Assembly (NCBI GenBank): GCA_001986395.2
Contig: MQVO02000035.1
Coordinates: 153,639-217,638 of the forward strand
DNA: 64,000 nucleotides
DNA from: Irpex lacteus
Lineage: Eukaryota > Basidiomycota > Agaricomycetes > Polyporales > Irpicaceae
Direction of reading: 5' to 3'
Made by a program: the position numbers and the translations under genes. This document shows positions 1-11,459 of the stretch, in pieces. The notes beneath the pieces were generated by a model. It was not told where the DNA came from. It did not search any database and saw only the letters and a list, made by a program, of their open reading frames with translations. Position 1 is the first letter of the stretch; each line of letters opens with the position of its first letter.

Positions 1-909
1 GATGCATACATCTGGATCTTTGTTGCCGCCCCACAACAACCTCATGAACTTGATTATCTACATGTGTTCCTCGTCGCTGATTCGGTGCAAGGGACAGTTC
101 GGGTTCAACATCAGAGCTGTTAAAGCGAGGTGGACAGAGTCGGTGCACATTCCCTCGGCCCTAATCCTCAGAGAGCGTGGTCTGCGTCGACAGGTGACTA
201 AAAAGCTGGAGGTATGTGGCCCTGAGCGCTTGATCTGCGAGTGCGTACTAGAGGTATTCTGCCCATCCCACGTTATCCCATCAAGCGAAATTTCGGTGGT
301 GCAAGAAAAGTGCTTGATGTACTCAGTAAAATGATGGAATGAAGGCATATGGACATTTTTGATCGCAATCTTGTTCCGTATGAATGAGGTGGGTACGACA
401 ACGGATGGTGATATGCTCCAATGAGGTGTGTCGAGCTTCGCAGGGTTGATGCTGTCTGGTATGGGGCCGTCGATACGAACCTCTTCCAGCTTGTCTTGAA
501 TGACTGGTAGGAATAGAAGATGGAGAAATGATTTTTTGCTGTCGTAGACCTGATGTACCTTGATGCTTCCGATGAATAGGTGTACCGGTGCAAGGCGCGG
601 ACATCCTTGGAGGACGTATCTTCAAGTTCTGAACATATCCGCGTCCTCGAGGCACTTTATATTGAGGACGCCATGCGAGAACAGATATTCCCGACACCTG
701 TTGGCCCAGAAGCGACAGACCAGAGAACACTGCTTGAGGTCGGCCAATATGTCGCTCGACCTCGGTTCTCCTGATTTCCGTCGTAGTTGTCTCTCCACCT
801 CGTGCCCGGCGGCGTCAGAACGTAGGGAAACACTGTCAGCATTCACATAGAACAGTATATTTTCGAAGAGCTCCTGTGGTATTTGTGAACCTAATAATCG
901 CCGCCGCAT
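1..909 (-). pseudogene. F-box-type protein pseudogene (paralogue of 2686-4056), cut by window edge
   Basis: Seen: read leftwards from an ATG at 909 this region translates co-linearly with the intact gene at 2686-4056. Shared blocks include IPQELF-NILFY, LKQCSLV-RFWA, a DADM block, NPAKLDTPHW, LPVIQ and ALTALML. Two in-frame stops break it: TGA at 622-624, inside a 6 nt insertion after the DADM block, and TAG at 58-60, aligned to a Cys codon of the intact copy. Between and beyond the stops the frame stays open and similar, so the stops are recent relative to the duplication. The N-terminal IPQELF/CSLV pattern is that of an F-box, which would bind Skp1 in an SCF ubiquitin ligase if it were functional. 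An intron explanation for either stop is not apparent, because the flanking codons align without a gap large enough for one. The 3' end lies outside the window. Confidence 0.75.
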
Positions 910-965
910 TCCCTTGCCCTCTTCTGCCAATCGCGTACCAGTGGTAGCAGGTTCATCAGCAAAAT

Positions 966-1095
966 GACAACTGTCTTGGGTGTCTTGCCCAAGACCACGA
1001 AAGACGCCTAACACACCCAAGACGCCCAATACGACCCGTCTTGGGAAACACATGTCACCTCTTGGGACAAGACACCCAAGACGTCCAAGACGTAC
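966..1095. repeat. CCCAAGAC/GTCTTGGG repeat cluster
   Basis: The octamer CCCAAGAC or its complement GTCTTGGG occurs at 973-980 (complement), 988-995, 1016-1023, 1038-1045 (complement) and 1075-1082, with a near copy at 1084-1091. The first two form a perfect 8 bp inverted repeat around a 7 nt loop. In the minus reading frame the cluster gives a spurious LGVLGVLG peptide, so it is more likely non-coding. Related copies lie at 2610-2617 and 2651-2658. Confidence 0.7.
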
Positions 1096-1495
1096 AAACA
1101 CACCTGTCAACACTAGCTCCAATACTGTCTTGGTGGTATTGGCATGCTGTTTGATCATATCTTAAGGTTGTTTTATATAGAATTACGGGCCTTTCAGATT
1201 GAATTTGTATCAAAGCGAGGACTATTTACATTACTCGAGTAGTATAAGAAGTACTTCAATGAACCCTCCGCAACAGTCACATGTACAAGCAGTGCCTTTC
1301 CTACTCGACATATAGAATCCCATCTTTCAGAATCAATGAGTTTCCAAGTGCTAGTGAATGGAGGCGGAAGGGCTTACCAAATGGAACATCTAGTGCGTAA
1401 GAGACATGAGCCTCGTCGCGGACCTGGGAAGCGAGCCCGGTAGCGGAGGCAGTGAATGAAGGCAGGCTCACCCACGCTGTCACAGCCCAGCCACA

Positions 1496-1513
1496 GTTGT
1501 TGTTGTTGTTGTT
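1496..1513. repeat. (GTT)6 microsatellite
   Basis: Six uninterrupted GTT units followed by a degenerate ATT. Confidence 0.9.
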
Positions 1514-1701
1514 ATTGTGGGGAAGACACTGCGATAAAGTAGACATCAGCGAGATCGCATTTGTGAGTTGTGAGTCAGGCGAGCATTACCGTGAGATTTC
1601 CACCGAAAACCGAGCATACGTCTACGTAATGTGCACAACTCCCTGGTGCGTCACTCCGATGGGTATTTGCAGTCGTTGGACATATTTCCCGCTCGGTACG
1701 G

Positions 1702-1765
1702 ACTGTTCACAAGCTGAAACCCGGCTTCCTCGATGTCATGACTGTTCGCAAGCTGAGACCCGGCT
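1702..1765. repeat. Two-copy tandem repeat, 39 bp period
   Basis: The 25 nt unit at 1702-1726 recurs at 1741-1765 with two A/G differences. No function is evident. Confidence 0.7.
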
Positions 1766-2685
1766 GAGCGCTGCTATCGCCTGAGTGTGCAGCTTGGTCG
1801 CATGTGTGACATTTAAATTTCTTTGGCAAAGATAAGGTACGTGTATTCCTACCACAACTCGATAAATGATGAGTTTGCTGATCATGATGCTCGCCCACTA
1901 GAGACGTCGCAGTCCCCCTTTCCTCTCTCGTTGTACGACATCTGCGGCAGAGGTAGCACACGGGTGTCCCGTGTCCCACGAAGACGAACGGGCCAGCAAC
2001 AAGGAGAGCCGAGGCCACCCTCAACAGCTCCGAGTGTTCCCCGCTCAAAGCCTCGTTAAGGAACCGGGACGATGTCGGTAGCAAGCTCGTTCACCACGTC
2101 TAGAAGTCAACTGCAAAAAGCAAAGAGTGGAGGAGTTCATTGTTTTCCAGAGGTGCGCCTTGCCTACCTTGACCCCCTGGCAGTTCATCGAGTCAACTCC
2201 CATGTGCTCCGTTGTCACACCTCCCCTCTACCACACCTTACCCTGAACTTCGGCCTCAGAATTATAGTGTTCCGAACATATAAACATACTAGTCCCGCCT
2301 GTCCATTCATTGGGCACTTTCTTCAAGTTCCTTCTCGCTTCCTCCCTTCGCGATGTTCATGTCTTTTAATAGAGATCAATTACAACGAGTTTATGTGCCC
2401 ACTTACGCCGCAACTCAGAGTCCGCTTCAAGCAGGTGCACACAACTTGAATGGTGAACGTGAGGATTCTACGTAGCTAAAACTTGAATTTAAATTACATT
2501 TCAAGGTGACCTTTCTACCCAGACAATAATTCTGAGGTCTGTACAGTGTGAAGTATATATAATACAACCTCTGTGTATTCGGTGATAAACATTTCACGCA
2601 AGACCAGCCCCCAAGACGGGCGCCCAATTCACTGCAAGTTCCAACTCCAACCCAAGACGGTTGTAAGTCCAAGTTGCCGCCCAAT

Positions 2686-4056
2686 TCACTTGTGATATTG
2701 CTGATGTTGGCCAGAGTACTCCCTGTTGAAATAGACAGAAATACTAGTAAACACCACAGTCATGAAAATTACGTGGTGAGACACACCATTTGGCTGCATG
2801 GTCACCGGATCGACACCCACTGCTTCATGATCAGGGGGTTCCAAATATGCGAGGACGACTTTGAGCGAATCATTCGCACGCTCGAAATCAGAACGGTAGG
2901 GTTCCATAACACGATGCAGGTGCCAAAATGAGCCAAATAGCAAGACCAGGACTCGGATGGAGGGGTGACTCCTGACGTGATCGATCAAAGCTTCAAGTTT
3001 GAGGTCGTTCGGCAGTTCAAAATGAGGGATATATACATGCATTTGAGCCACCCTCAGAGACGGGGTCGGCTCATGCGCAAGCGGCATGTCCTCGAATATG
3101 AAGTCGAAATTGTGGCCCAAGTGCATTTTCGTCATTCGCTGCGACTCGGAGACATTGTATTCTGAGAAAGTGCTCGATGTCAACCCAATGGTGTCCCTGG
3201 GTGCGAACAAGCCTATGGAACACTCACCAATTCGGACATAAGGGTTTTTCCTATCTTTCCATAGTAGATCCATGAACGCGATCATGCACGCACGTTCTAC
3301 GTCACTGACACGGTGTAGCGGACACTGCCAGGTGAGCATCAGAGCTGTCAGCGCGAGGAGAAGGTTGTCCTTGTTTTCGTAGGTCGTGATACACATAGAG
3401 TGCGCTTTAACTTGACGGCGAGAGACCACGTCGGATTTGTAGGGTAGTGAGGTAGGCATTTCTCCTTTCCACGTTATTCCATCTAGGTTTAGATGAGTGA
3501 CGGAGGAAAAGTGGCTGATATATTTAGTAACGTGATGGAATGAAGGCAGGTCGAGATTCGCTACGTTCACTCCATGTTTCAGAAACGAGCGGGGTAGGAC
3601 AATGGATGGTGGAGAGTTCCAGTGGGGTGTATCGAGCTTCGCAGGATTGAATTGGTGCGGGGAAGGACCTTGTATTTCAAGCCAGGCAAGCTTTTCTTGG
3701 ATGACTGGTAGGTATAACAGACGGAGAAATGGGCTTTGGTGGTACCCTTGATATACGTCGATGCGCGTGATCAGCTGGTGCACTGGCGTGAGCCTCGCAC
3801 ACCCTTGGATGGTGTATCGCCTCAACATGTCCGCGTCGTCGTAACATTTGATCACTAGTATTTTCCCTGAAAATAGACGCTTCCGACATTCACTGGCCCA
3901 GAACCGAGAGACTAACGAGCACTGTTTGAGCCCAGCCAGGGTGTCATTTGAGCTAGGTCCTTCTGACACCCGTCTGAGCTTGCCGTCACTGGCATCGCTC
4001 ATGTAGAACAAGATGTTGCGAAAGAGCTCCTGTGGAATGCTTGCGGCAAGTAGCAT
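2686..4056 (-). CDS. F-box-type protein, intact paralogue
   Basis: Single-exon reading frame of 456 aa starting at the ATG at 4056. Residues about 7-60 show an F-box-like pattern: IPQELFRNILFYM, then LKQCSLVSRFWASECRKRLF. This is the usual opening of the very large agaricomycete F-box family. The remainder would be the substrate-recognition part; I do not recognise a named C-terminal domain or clear leucine-rich repeats. Expected role (family knowledge): adaptor in an SCF E3 ubiquitin ligase through Skp1. Its left neighbour (1-909) is a broken copy in the same orientation, so the pair is a tandem duplication. A 12 bp inverted repeat lies just upstream (4070-4081 and 4125-4136). An additional 5' exon is possible because GATAG, a usable acceptor, precedes the ATG closely. 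The frame is certain; the F-box label is moderately so. Confidence 0.75.
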   Translation of the reverse strand: MLLAASIPQELFRNILFYMSDASDGKLRRVSEGPSSNDTLAGLKQCSLVSRFWASECRKRLFSGKILVIKCYDDADMLRRYTIQGCARLTPVHQLITRIDVYQGYHQSPFLRLLYLPVIQEKLAWLEIQGPSPHQFNPAKLDTPHWNSPPSIVLPRSFLKHGVNVANLDLPSFHHVTKYISHFSSVTHLNLDGITWKGEMPTSLPYKSDVVSRRQVKAHSMCITTYENKDNLLLALTALMLTWQCPLHRVSDVERACMIAFMDLLWKDRKNPYVRIGECSIGLFAPRDTIGLTSSTFSEYNVSESQRMTKMHLGHNFDFIFEDMPLAHEPTPSLRVAQMHVYIPHFELPNDLKLEALIDHVRSHPSIRVLVLLFGSFWHLHRVMEPYRSDFERANDSLKVVLAYLEPPDHEAVGVDPVTMQPNGVSHHVIFMTVVFTSISVYFNREYSGQHQQYHK

Positions 4057-4069
4057 CGACGTCTATCAC

Positions 4070-4136
4070 AAGCACAGAGGAACGGAGGCACTGCAGTGTC
4101 AGTATATCGCACGCACACACAGTCTCCTCTGTGCTT
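4070..4136. repeat. 12 bp inverted repeat upstream of F-box gene
   Basis: AAGCACAGAGGA at 4070-4081 and its exact complement at 4125-4136, separated by 43 nt. It lies within 15 bp of the F-box start codon on the 5' side, so it could be a 5'UTR hairpin or a palindromic operator; this is not tested. Confidence 0.55.
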
Positions 4137-5600
4137 ACCTCGGTCTCCGTCGTCTCAAATAACAACTTCACGCCGCATGCTGGCCAATAGGGCAGCTCGT
4201 CCGACTGATCCTGCGACTGATATTTCGGATACATCATGTGTGTGGAAAGAAATTTGCGGCTTTCCGTCTACTCGCCGTCGTAGACAGGGCACGTATGTTG
4301 CGTAACTGAGGGATCGGTGGCACACTGAAGGAGCGGGGGAGTGAGAAGGACGATGGAGCAGGCGCGAGAAACGACGAAACGATGGGGCCCTATATGCAGC
4401 ACCCCTCGACTCCCGCGCATCGCGGACATAAGGGTGGGAATGAACCCTAAACTCAGTCCATGAGGCCATCTTCGTAAGACATCTGGAAGGCATGAGAGTG
4501 CATAGCCTGCGGTCCTGCCAGTAGAAGCAATGAAACAATAGCGACCCAAGTAATTCCCAGTTTCAGCCGTTGATACTCGTACTCACCAACGCGACCGCAA
4601 ACACATACGCTGCGCCAGATCAAGTCCATTGTCATCCATGTACTAGGTATGCTCTTCGTTGAAATGCATATGATATGTATACCTGAGTACACTGGCAGGA
4701 GTGAGGAGCGCCTTGATTTCCACCTGGAAGTGCCTATCACAAGCATGGGCTGCATGGCAGATAGCATTCGTGATCGGGTTTATTAACTCGATGCCTCGTA
4801 CCGCTTCAACTGTGTGTAGTCTGCGCCGCTACCATATGTAAGTCAGCGGACCAAAACACCTTGGGCAGTCGTGCACCGCAGCTCACTGAGTTAAGGCTAT
4901 GCACGGACGCGACGTCCGTGCACAGCATCATGATTGCGGTACACCGAGTATGGACAGCATAAGCCTCAAAGCCAGATAGATACAAGAACTGCACGAGTTA
5001 CATACTAAGCGTGCACCAAATGAATAGGTGAGCCAGCCTACACCAGGGAACGCGATCTTTTGGACTCGGAACGTGGCCAGAACTTGACCAGAGTCGATGG
5101 CTGCTCGACGCTCGTGTGTGCAATGTGCATTTGCATTCGGAGCAGGACTCGCAATTTACTATCGAGCATTTCCCACTATTGGAACACGACCCTCAATGAT
5201 CACCTGCAGTGCACCTTCTCTGTTTAATGTCTGACCATACATGAGAAACTACTAGTAGACGACTTCGATTCGGCTTCAATGCCAGTATTTACACCCCCCG
5301 GCTGCCCCCCCCTTTAGTGTCCAGGTTCACGGCCATTAATGTGAATGGCGAGGGGTTGGAACTTTAAGATGCCCGATGCACTGAAATCGAACCGAGGCTG
5401 CTATGATACAATTGGGTTGGGCGATCTGATGAAGGCTACGACGGGTGGATGTTGAAGAGAATTCGTCGGTGCCATGTATGTCACTTATTCTACGTCACCC
5501 GAGCGACGAACGGTTTGGGTTATCAATGAAATGACACAAGAATTACACGGAGCACCCAACGCGTAGTGTCTGAAACAGCGCTAGCGCCGGCGCTGAGCGA
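4137..5600. other. Intergenic region, no supported gene
   Basis: Several short frames exist on the minus strand (for example 4453-4767, with a hydrophobic stretch LKLGITWVAIVSLLLLAG) but they overlap one another and match no family I know. Start contexts, introns and a consistent exon chain are lacking. Confidence 0.4.
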
Positions 5601-7014
5601 CTACCTAAGACGAAGCACATCCATGACACTGAAGATTCGAACTGTCCCGTCACGTGAGGAGGATATAATTGAGTCCGCCTCAGGAGAGAACGTAACTTTT
5701 CTGATCTTGTCTTTGTGTCCCTCATATCTCGCTACGAACTGTCGGGAGCGGGCATCCAGCAATCCGACATTGCTCTCGATGGTGCCAACACAGATCCACT
5801 CCCCACTCTTGGAATACGCCAATGTGTTCACGGAGCCCCTATGTTCGTAAACAAAAGCACGTTGGTGACCACTCCACGAGTCAGCAATGACGATTTTCCC
5901 ATCGTCGGAGCCTGTGACCAATTGGCTGTCGTCGGGCGAGAAGGCCACACACCAGACCGGTGCCGAGTGCTCATGCAACGTCAGAAGCTCCTCGCCATCC
6001 TCGATGTTCCAGACTCGGGCCGTCTCGTCTTCGGAGACAGTTGCCACACGAGCACCGTCGTGGGAGATATCCGCCATGTAGATATTAGCCTCGTGCCCGC
6101 GCATAGTCGCGAGTATTTTGCCATCCGTCGCGTCCCAGACAATGACGGTGTCATCCATGGTGGCGACGATCTTCTTGCTGTCCGGTGTGATTGCGATCCA
6201 GTGAGGGCATGTCATGTTGTTGATAGTAAGAATTAACGCGTATTTTTGCGACACATCCCAGATGTTCAAGACGCCATCCAACGAACCAGACACAAGGCGT
6301 GAACCATCAGGGGAGTAGGTGACTGTGATAACGTCTGTCTCGTGTCCTTCGAGAATATGCAAATCTCCGTTGTCGATATCTATACCACTCCCGTCTTTAT
6401 CAGGGATGACCGTCCGAACTGCGATCCTCGTATCCGCAGATCCGGACGCAATTTCGGCACCATTGGGAGAGAATGCGAGAGCGTGAACGCTATCTTCATG
6501 CACGATCGAAGGCATGATAACCGTGCCGGTAGATAGCTCCCAAAAGATGACGGCTGCGTCGTCAAAGCCAGCAGCGATGAGTTTGCCATCGGGAGAGGTA
6601 GCCATCGCTTTCAGGGAACCTTGCTGTTGCGCCTTTTCGGAGAGATGTTGGTGGGGCCATTTGATAGTCCTATCATTACCAGCAAGGTCACGGAACGTAA
6701 TCGTCGCGTTAGACAGAGAAGACAAAGGAGACTGCGTAGGTTCATTGACTCCCCGGAGAGACGATTGTTTTGTATCGTCATCATCGGCTTCCAAGGAGGA
6801 TTTCAGTAGATCGCCGACGGGTCTGGCGGTAATCTTGTAGACCCGTTCTCGGCGTATAGTGTCTTCTAGAACCAAACTACCAACTAACATATTGTCAGTT
6901 ACAATGTTAACATATACCAGGAACACAATTGTTCTCACCTTTGCGTTCATCTACTGCGATAGATGGATCCTTCGCACGCAAGAATGGCAGAATATCCTCA
7001 GGGAGCTCTTCACC
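5601..7014 (-). CDS. WD40-repeat protein
   Basis: Main exon 5601-6883 follows a 55 nt GTGAGA...TTAG intron (6884-6938, phase 1). A 5' exon starts at or before 7014 and contains GEELPEDILPFLRAKDP. The true start is not resolved: that exon has no ATG and is closed by TAA just upstream, so at least one more exon is needed. The protein is a run of seven or so WD-type blades, for example FSPNGAEIASGSADTRIAV, YSPDGSRLVSGSLDGVLNIW, FSPDDSQLVTGSDDGKIVI and FSPEADSIISSSRDGTVRIF, enough for one closed beta-propeller. WD40 propellers are protein-interaction platforms; no catalytic or NACHT domain is visible in this frame, so a specific role cannot be assigned. The stop is TAG at 5601-5603. It could be a stand-alone sensor or scaffold. 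Its 5' exon lies only about 120 nt from the 3' end of the next gene in the same orientation. Confidence 0.8.
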
Positions 7015-7133
7015 CTTTATTTATGAGAACTCGTAATCAGTAGAGTAAAACTAGTTTGGCGAGAAGCACCCACTAGAAATAGGCTGTTGACATCCTCGTC
7101 ACACGCGAGAGCGCGGTCTGCGTCCGGGCATAC

Positions 7134-8303
7134 CTATAACATTGCGCGGTTCCTCAGCTTGAAACACGCATGGGAAACACGCATGCGCACCTCGAGAATG
7201 TAGTCAAGAAGAGCGTCAACGGGTTGATTCGCCTGCGTATGAAGGAGCTCAGTGACAATTGGCGTGATTCGGGAGGTTGCTTACAGTTCTGGCCGAACGC
7301 TCTGCATCGAATTCGTCAACGAGCACAGGCGCCGGTACGTCGTCAGAAGGGTCTTCTGGAGGTGGCAAGACATGGGGGCCTGCACTTGCTTCCAGCGTTT
7401 TCCAGAAACCAAGCCGGTGCTTCATCTTGTAGTATCTCAAAAAAATGGATAGCCCAACGGCAGACGTTCTGGGGTTTTGTCCATTGTCGGGTAAAAGTAA
7501 CGAACGCTCCGTGTAACGCGTTTTACGATGGAAGACCAGCCCCATGTTTATTCCAACATCTAACACGTCGGCAGCTCCAGCGCCCACATCTACTGCGTTC
7601 GATTCTTGCCCTGAGTAGATTGCGACGACCTTGTATTGCGGCGACTTTATGGTCCCTTTGATGACGATAAGATCTTCCAAGTTTATTGAGCGTTCCTCGG
7701 CTATTCCTTCGTACCAGCTGTAGATGTTGTCCCTGACATATTGCTCGAACTTTTTGTTAGCTTCAATTTCTTTCAGAACCCCCATCTCGGGAAGCCAACA
7801 TGTGGCACCTCGGTCCTCTCGCACTTCATAATCGACCTTGATATGAGCACTGCCCCCTTGAGGCAGACCTCTGAATACCGGTGAGTCGCGCGATTAAAAG
7901 TCAAAAAGCGAAGTGCTCACCCTCCGGCTGTTTCTCCAAATTGTTTCGTTTTCACGGTGCGACTTTTGTATACTTCAGGCTGCATGTATTTGTCGTAGGT
8001 TATAATCGTATCGGAGCTTAGAGTATCCTCAAAATTAAAATAAAGGCACTCTGCTAAGCGTGGATACTTGGCCATGCGTCTTCCCGCGATATTTTCGTTG
8101 CGCTTGTCGACACTGAACAGAAAGATAAATGCCCCATACGCATTGATGTATCCAACATCGCCGAGCTGAACCTCTGCAGAGTCGTTGGGACCTTCCGGAA
8201 TCCATATCGCGTGTCCTTCCTTCAGATACGCCAGTTCGTCGGCATAGACGGCAGACGCATGTCTAATCGATGGAGACATGAAGGTTCCGTGTTCGTACTG
8301 CAT
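7134..8303 (-). CDS. Conserved agaricomycete protein of unknown function
   Basis: Three exons (8303-7921, 7870-7285, 7232-7134) joined by 50-52 nt introns: GTGAGC...TTCAG in phase 2 and GTAAGC...ACGCAG in phase 0. The product is about 355 aa. I recognise the layout of a lineage-specific family common in mushroom genomes: LGDVGYIN-YGAFIFLF near residue 50, a central LPQGGS block, a WY-x-EERSINLEDLIVIKG block and a C-terminal DALLDYILE helix. The third exon was chosen because only that splice restores the DALLDYILE ending. The family has no established biochemical role that I can name; proteins of this type often occur in multigene arrays. No signal peptide or membrane segment is evident. The start ATG at 8303 is preceded by sequence that could hold an acceptor, so a further 5' exon cannot be excluded. 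Confidence 0.75.
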
Positions 8304-10912
8304 GAGATCGTGAACATATTAGATGACAGCGCATACGGAAGAAAAGAGCTTACACTCTTATAATCTGCACTTGATATGAGATGCCAGTGATAGGGGACGC
8401 GAGACTATGGCGAACAGGGATGGGGCTATCATATATACCCCTCATGCCGGCCTGGGCGGACATGAACGCGAGAGCCAAGCACCACGTTCACAAGATGACA
8501 GGATGCAGGGTCTGAACAGCATCAGTTCCGCGTCAAGGAGGCGTGAAATCTAAATCTAGTGAGGCGATGCGTTGTCAGTATCGTCCTCTTGCGTCTGATC
8601 AGCGCGTGTATCTTCACTCACAGCTATACGGCTTTCTGCATATCTATCGATCCCAGTACTAGATGTCTACCCAGCTCAATTCCCAGCTACGATATCGAGC
8701 CTCGAGGGTGAGTCACTGCCAGAGCGGGCGTTTAATATCATCACCTGTCCTTCCATCTGGCAGTTGCCTATCAAAGACGTTAGATAGAATCCGCATGTGG
8801 TGTTCAATAACTACTTCGACGTACAGCTTCGGTTTCCCGCAGTCTGTATCTGCATCCGATAGATGTCAGAAGACACATACGCCTGTTCAGTCGCGCAGTC
8901 CGATGCGATGCAAGGGCATATTAGCTTTCGTGTCATATAAGCACTTCGAAGGCCCAGCCTCGCGTTCTCAGGCTGGACAGAAGTCGAAGGGTCCTTAATA
9001 GATGTGGGAGTGCTGCACCAAGTTCTCGCCTGCTATGTAGTAATAGAATGCGATCTCCGGAGTCACTCCCAGGCAGCATTCGCGAGGCATCACGCTTCTT
9101 CGACAGCGCGTCGCGTTTGCAAGGAGTAAGCAACCTCATAGACGTGCGTCTGACGGCCGTGTTGTGACTCATTACGGTGATTCCACGGCGTAAAAACGAC
9201 CTCTTTGGACACCCACGTCACCCAACGATGGTAGTCAGTGGTCAATGAGTTCGGTAGGAACGGGAATGATAGTATTGGGCCACCTGTAGTCGAATGAACA
9301 TCTTTGGTGGCTTCGTATTCCTGACGACTGTATGGATTTCGGATACACTGATGCAATGTTATGTAAGTAGAAAAAAACCAAATGAATATTCAGCGCAAGA
9401 GATCGATAACACGAGAGTGTACCCCGTAGACGCGCCTCATCTAGAGCCACTAAGAGGACAGGCCAAGACGGCCATACATGACAGGATCTGAAAAGAAACC
9501 TGCATCCATGATGGATTAAAATCCTACAAGTGAAACATCTTGGGCGTGACGAGTTACCTAGTGCAATGCCATGGGGTAGAGAAAATGAATACGTACAGTA
9601 GAAGAGTTGGCAGCAAGCAGTGTCATGAGCCAAGCCTGACCCGCGCTGCACACCCGTGCTGTCCTGCCAGAATCGGCGTCGTTTCACTCCTCCTGTCTTG
9701 TTTTATCGCGGCATCTGCTTTCTGGGAGTCCCCATAGTCTGCAAATTAGAGCTATTGCGTATTGTGAAGTCACTCCCAAATTTGAATCCACGGGCAGTTT
9801 CTGGCGCAGTCTGACGGACGTGAGGGAGGGTTTTCTGAGGCGGTCGTCTGATAGGAAGCTTGCTCCATACTGTAGGATGTCAAAAGAGCAGCCTATGATG
9901 TAGTGTGCCAGTTACGTTCATGCGCTGATAACAAGAAATTAACTTTATGCCGTCAAGTGCGCAATTCACTAGATTCCGCAAGCTCACGAACGCACTTACT
10001 TTTTCTGAAAACGCATCATCCTCAGCCGTGGAGCCAATCTTGTAGTCGTCGATGCTTTCTCGGGAGGCAAGACCACCAGAAGACGACGCAGCTCGGGAGA
10101 GAATCGTTGCAATGGATGACGCCGAAGCACCTTGAGGTATAGCTCGGAGTCGCTAGTCGTGCTCACCGGGGAACTTCACTGTATTCTTAGTAGGCAGATC
10201 TAAAACGTTCATAAGCTTAGCACCCCGTCATCTTTGTGTCTACTTTCTACGCACATTGTCAATGCCAGTCGATTGCTAACCTCCCAAATCTCCTTCCCAA
10301 CTCCTGCGTCCTCTTCAAGCTCATCGTCGTCATCTTGAGAATGCAGAAGCCGTAGTGAGGGCGCTCTCTGCTGACGATCTAGGTATCAAAGTGATCTTGA
10401 GGTACGAAGGTTGGTGGGTGTAAGACTTGCAGAAACATTCTGTCCGCCGGTCAGACAGCCGAGCGTTGAAAAAGCATTCTGGTATTTCACTTCAGGTCTG
10501 AGAGTGTAACTTTTGTGATAACTAGACAAGTAAAGTCGAGGCGAGGTACGGGACAGTCAACGTCGTGCAGAAAAGGTGAATGAGATTGTCGTCGTGTTGA
10601 GAGCGACGAGCGGCTAGTGGTCGGCAACACGAAAGTTTTGGATTCGGAGACTGAAGCTTGCTTGACTGGCCAATCGCTAGCGCATGGGAGGATAATATTC
10701 GACAGCAGCTTCAGTAGGAGACAGAACCGAGACGTGAAAGGTGACGACAAATTCACAGAACGTGCTTGGTCCTGCGAATAAATGCGTAAATTCTTTTAAA
10801 TATTGGATGTAGTCAGTGTGCTATTTCTGGGTTGCCGAGGCCCTTTCAAGATACAGAGTAAGACCGTAAGATGATAGTGGAATTCTACGAACGCCAGACA
10901 CACACTCAGAGG
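8304..10912. other. Gene-poor region
   Basis: No supported gene. Fragments such as ATG at 8663 followed by a GTGAGT donor, or the minus frame 9090-9356, look exon-like in isolation but no consistent chain or domain emerges. It may contain decayed genes or UTRs. Confidence 0.4.
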
Positions 10913-11459
10913 TAGTGTTGTGTCGAGTCGAGTTGAGTTGAGTCGAGTCGATCCAACTCGGAAAAACTCGACATCACGAGTTGAGCCGAGTCGAGTTGCC
11001 GAGTCGACTCGCGAGTTTGCATCACGAGCTTCGGATTTCCCCGTGCAGTGTGAAGAAAGTCATTTTCACCGATTCGGAAGGGTTGAAAGATAAATATTTT
11101 CACCCAAGAGTGTCTAGAGTATTATTTGCATTGTAACCTCCAGTAAAATTATCTGTGAAGGCGGAGGTATGTATGCATGAGCCTCCGAAAGTGTTTTACT
11201 GGCTGCACGTTGGCGCCGGCCTGCTTTCACCGGTATAGACGCGCGTAGTCATGTAAGCGGACTGACGTCGACAGGCTGAAACGAACGGGATCACGGGAAA
11301 TCGTGTCCTGGCCAATCAGGTACAGTGGATGCAGTCCCATCAGCAACTCGCGAGTCGACTCGAGTGTGAAACTCAACTCAACTCGTTTTCCGAGTTTTGC
11401 TAGGCGAACTCGCGAGTCGAGTTGACTCGGTGAGTTGGACTCGACTCGACACAACACTA
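10913..11459. mobile_element. 547 bp non-autonomous DNA transposon (MITE-like) with perfect 21 bp TIRs
   Basis: Positions 10913-10933 are the exact reverse complement of 11439-11459 (starting TAGTGTTGTGTCGAGTCGAG). Inside the termini are many subterminal copies, in both orientations, of GAGTCGAG/GAGTTGAG-type motifs. A second inverted pair, CGAGTCGACTCGCGAG, lies near 11000 and 11350. No transposase frame is present. The TAGTG start fits the YARNG terminus known for hAT elements, and clustered subterminal repeats are typical of hAT. However, the 8 bp flanks (CTCAGAGG and GTGAGTGC) are not a clean duplication, and a TA dinucleotide at each end also allows a Tc1/mariner-type reading. The structure is certain; the superfamily is not. 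Confidence 0.75.

Larger units (their letters stand above)
1160..2685. other. Intergenic region between the two F-box paralogues
   Basis: No supported gene; open frames are short, overlapping on both strands and without recognisable domains. It holds a (GTT)6 microsatellite at 1496-1513 and a diverged tandem duplication of about 25 bp (1702-1726 and 1741-1765). It also has a 13 bp direct repeat CGCCCAATTCACT (2621-2633 and 2678-2690) beside two CCCAAGAC octamers. Copies of this motif set are present at both ends of the spacer. Confidence 0.5.

Noticed and set aside
4453..4767. Small minus-strand frame with a hydrophobic segment
   Set aside because: No signal-peptide-like start, overlaps other frames and lacks similarity; not reported as a gene.
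9090..9687. Minus-strand frames with TTDYHRWVTWVSKEVVFTPW and nearby hydrophobic sequence
   Set aside because: Could be exons of a membrane protein, but phases and splice sites do not chain and no family is recognised.
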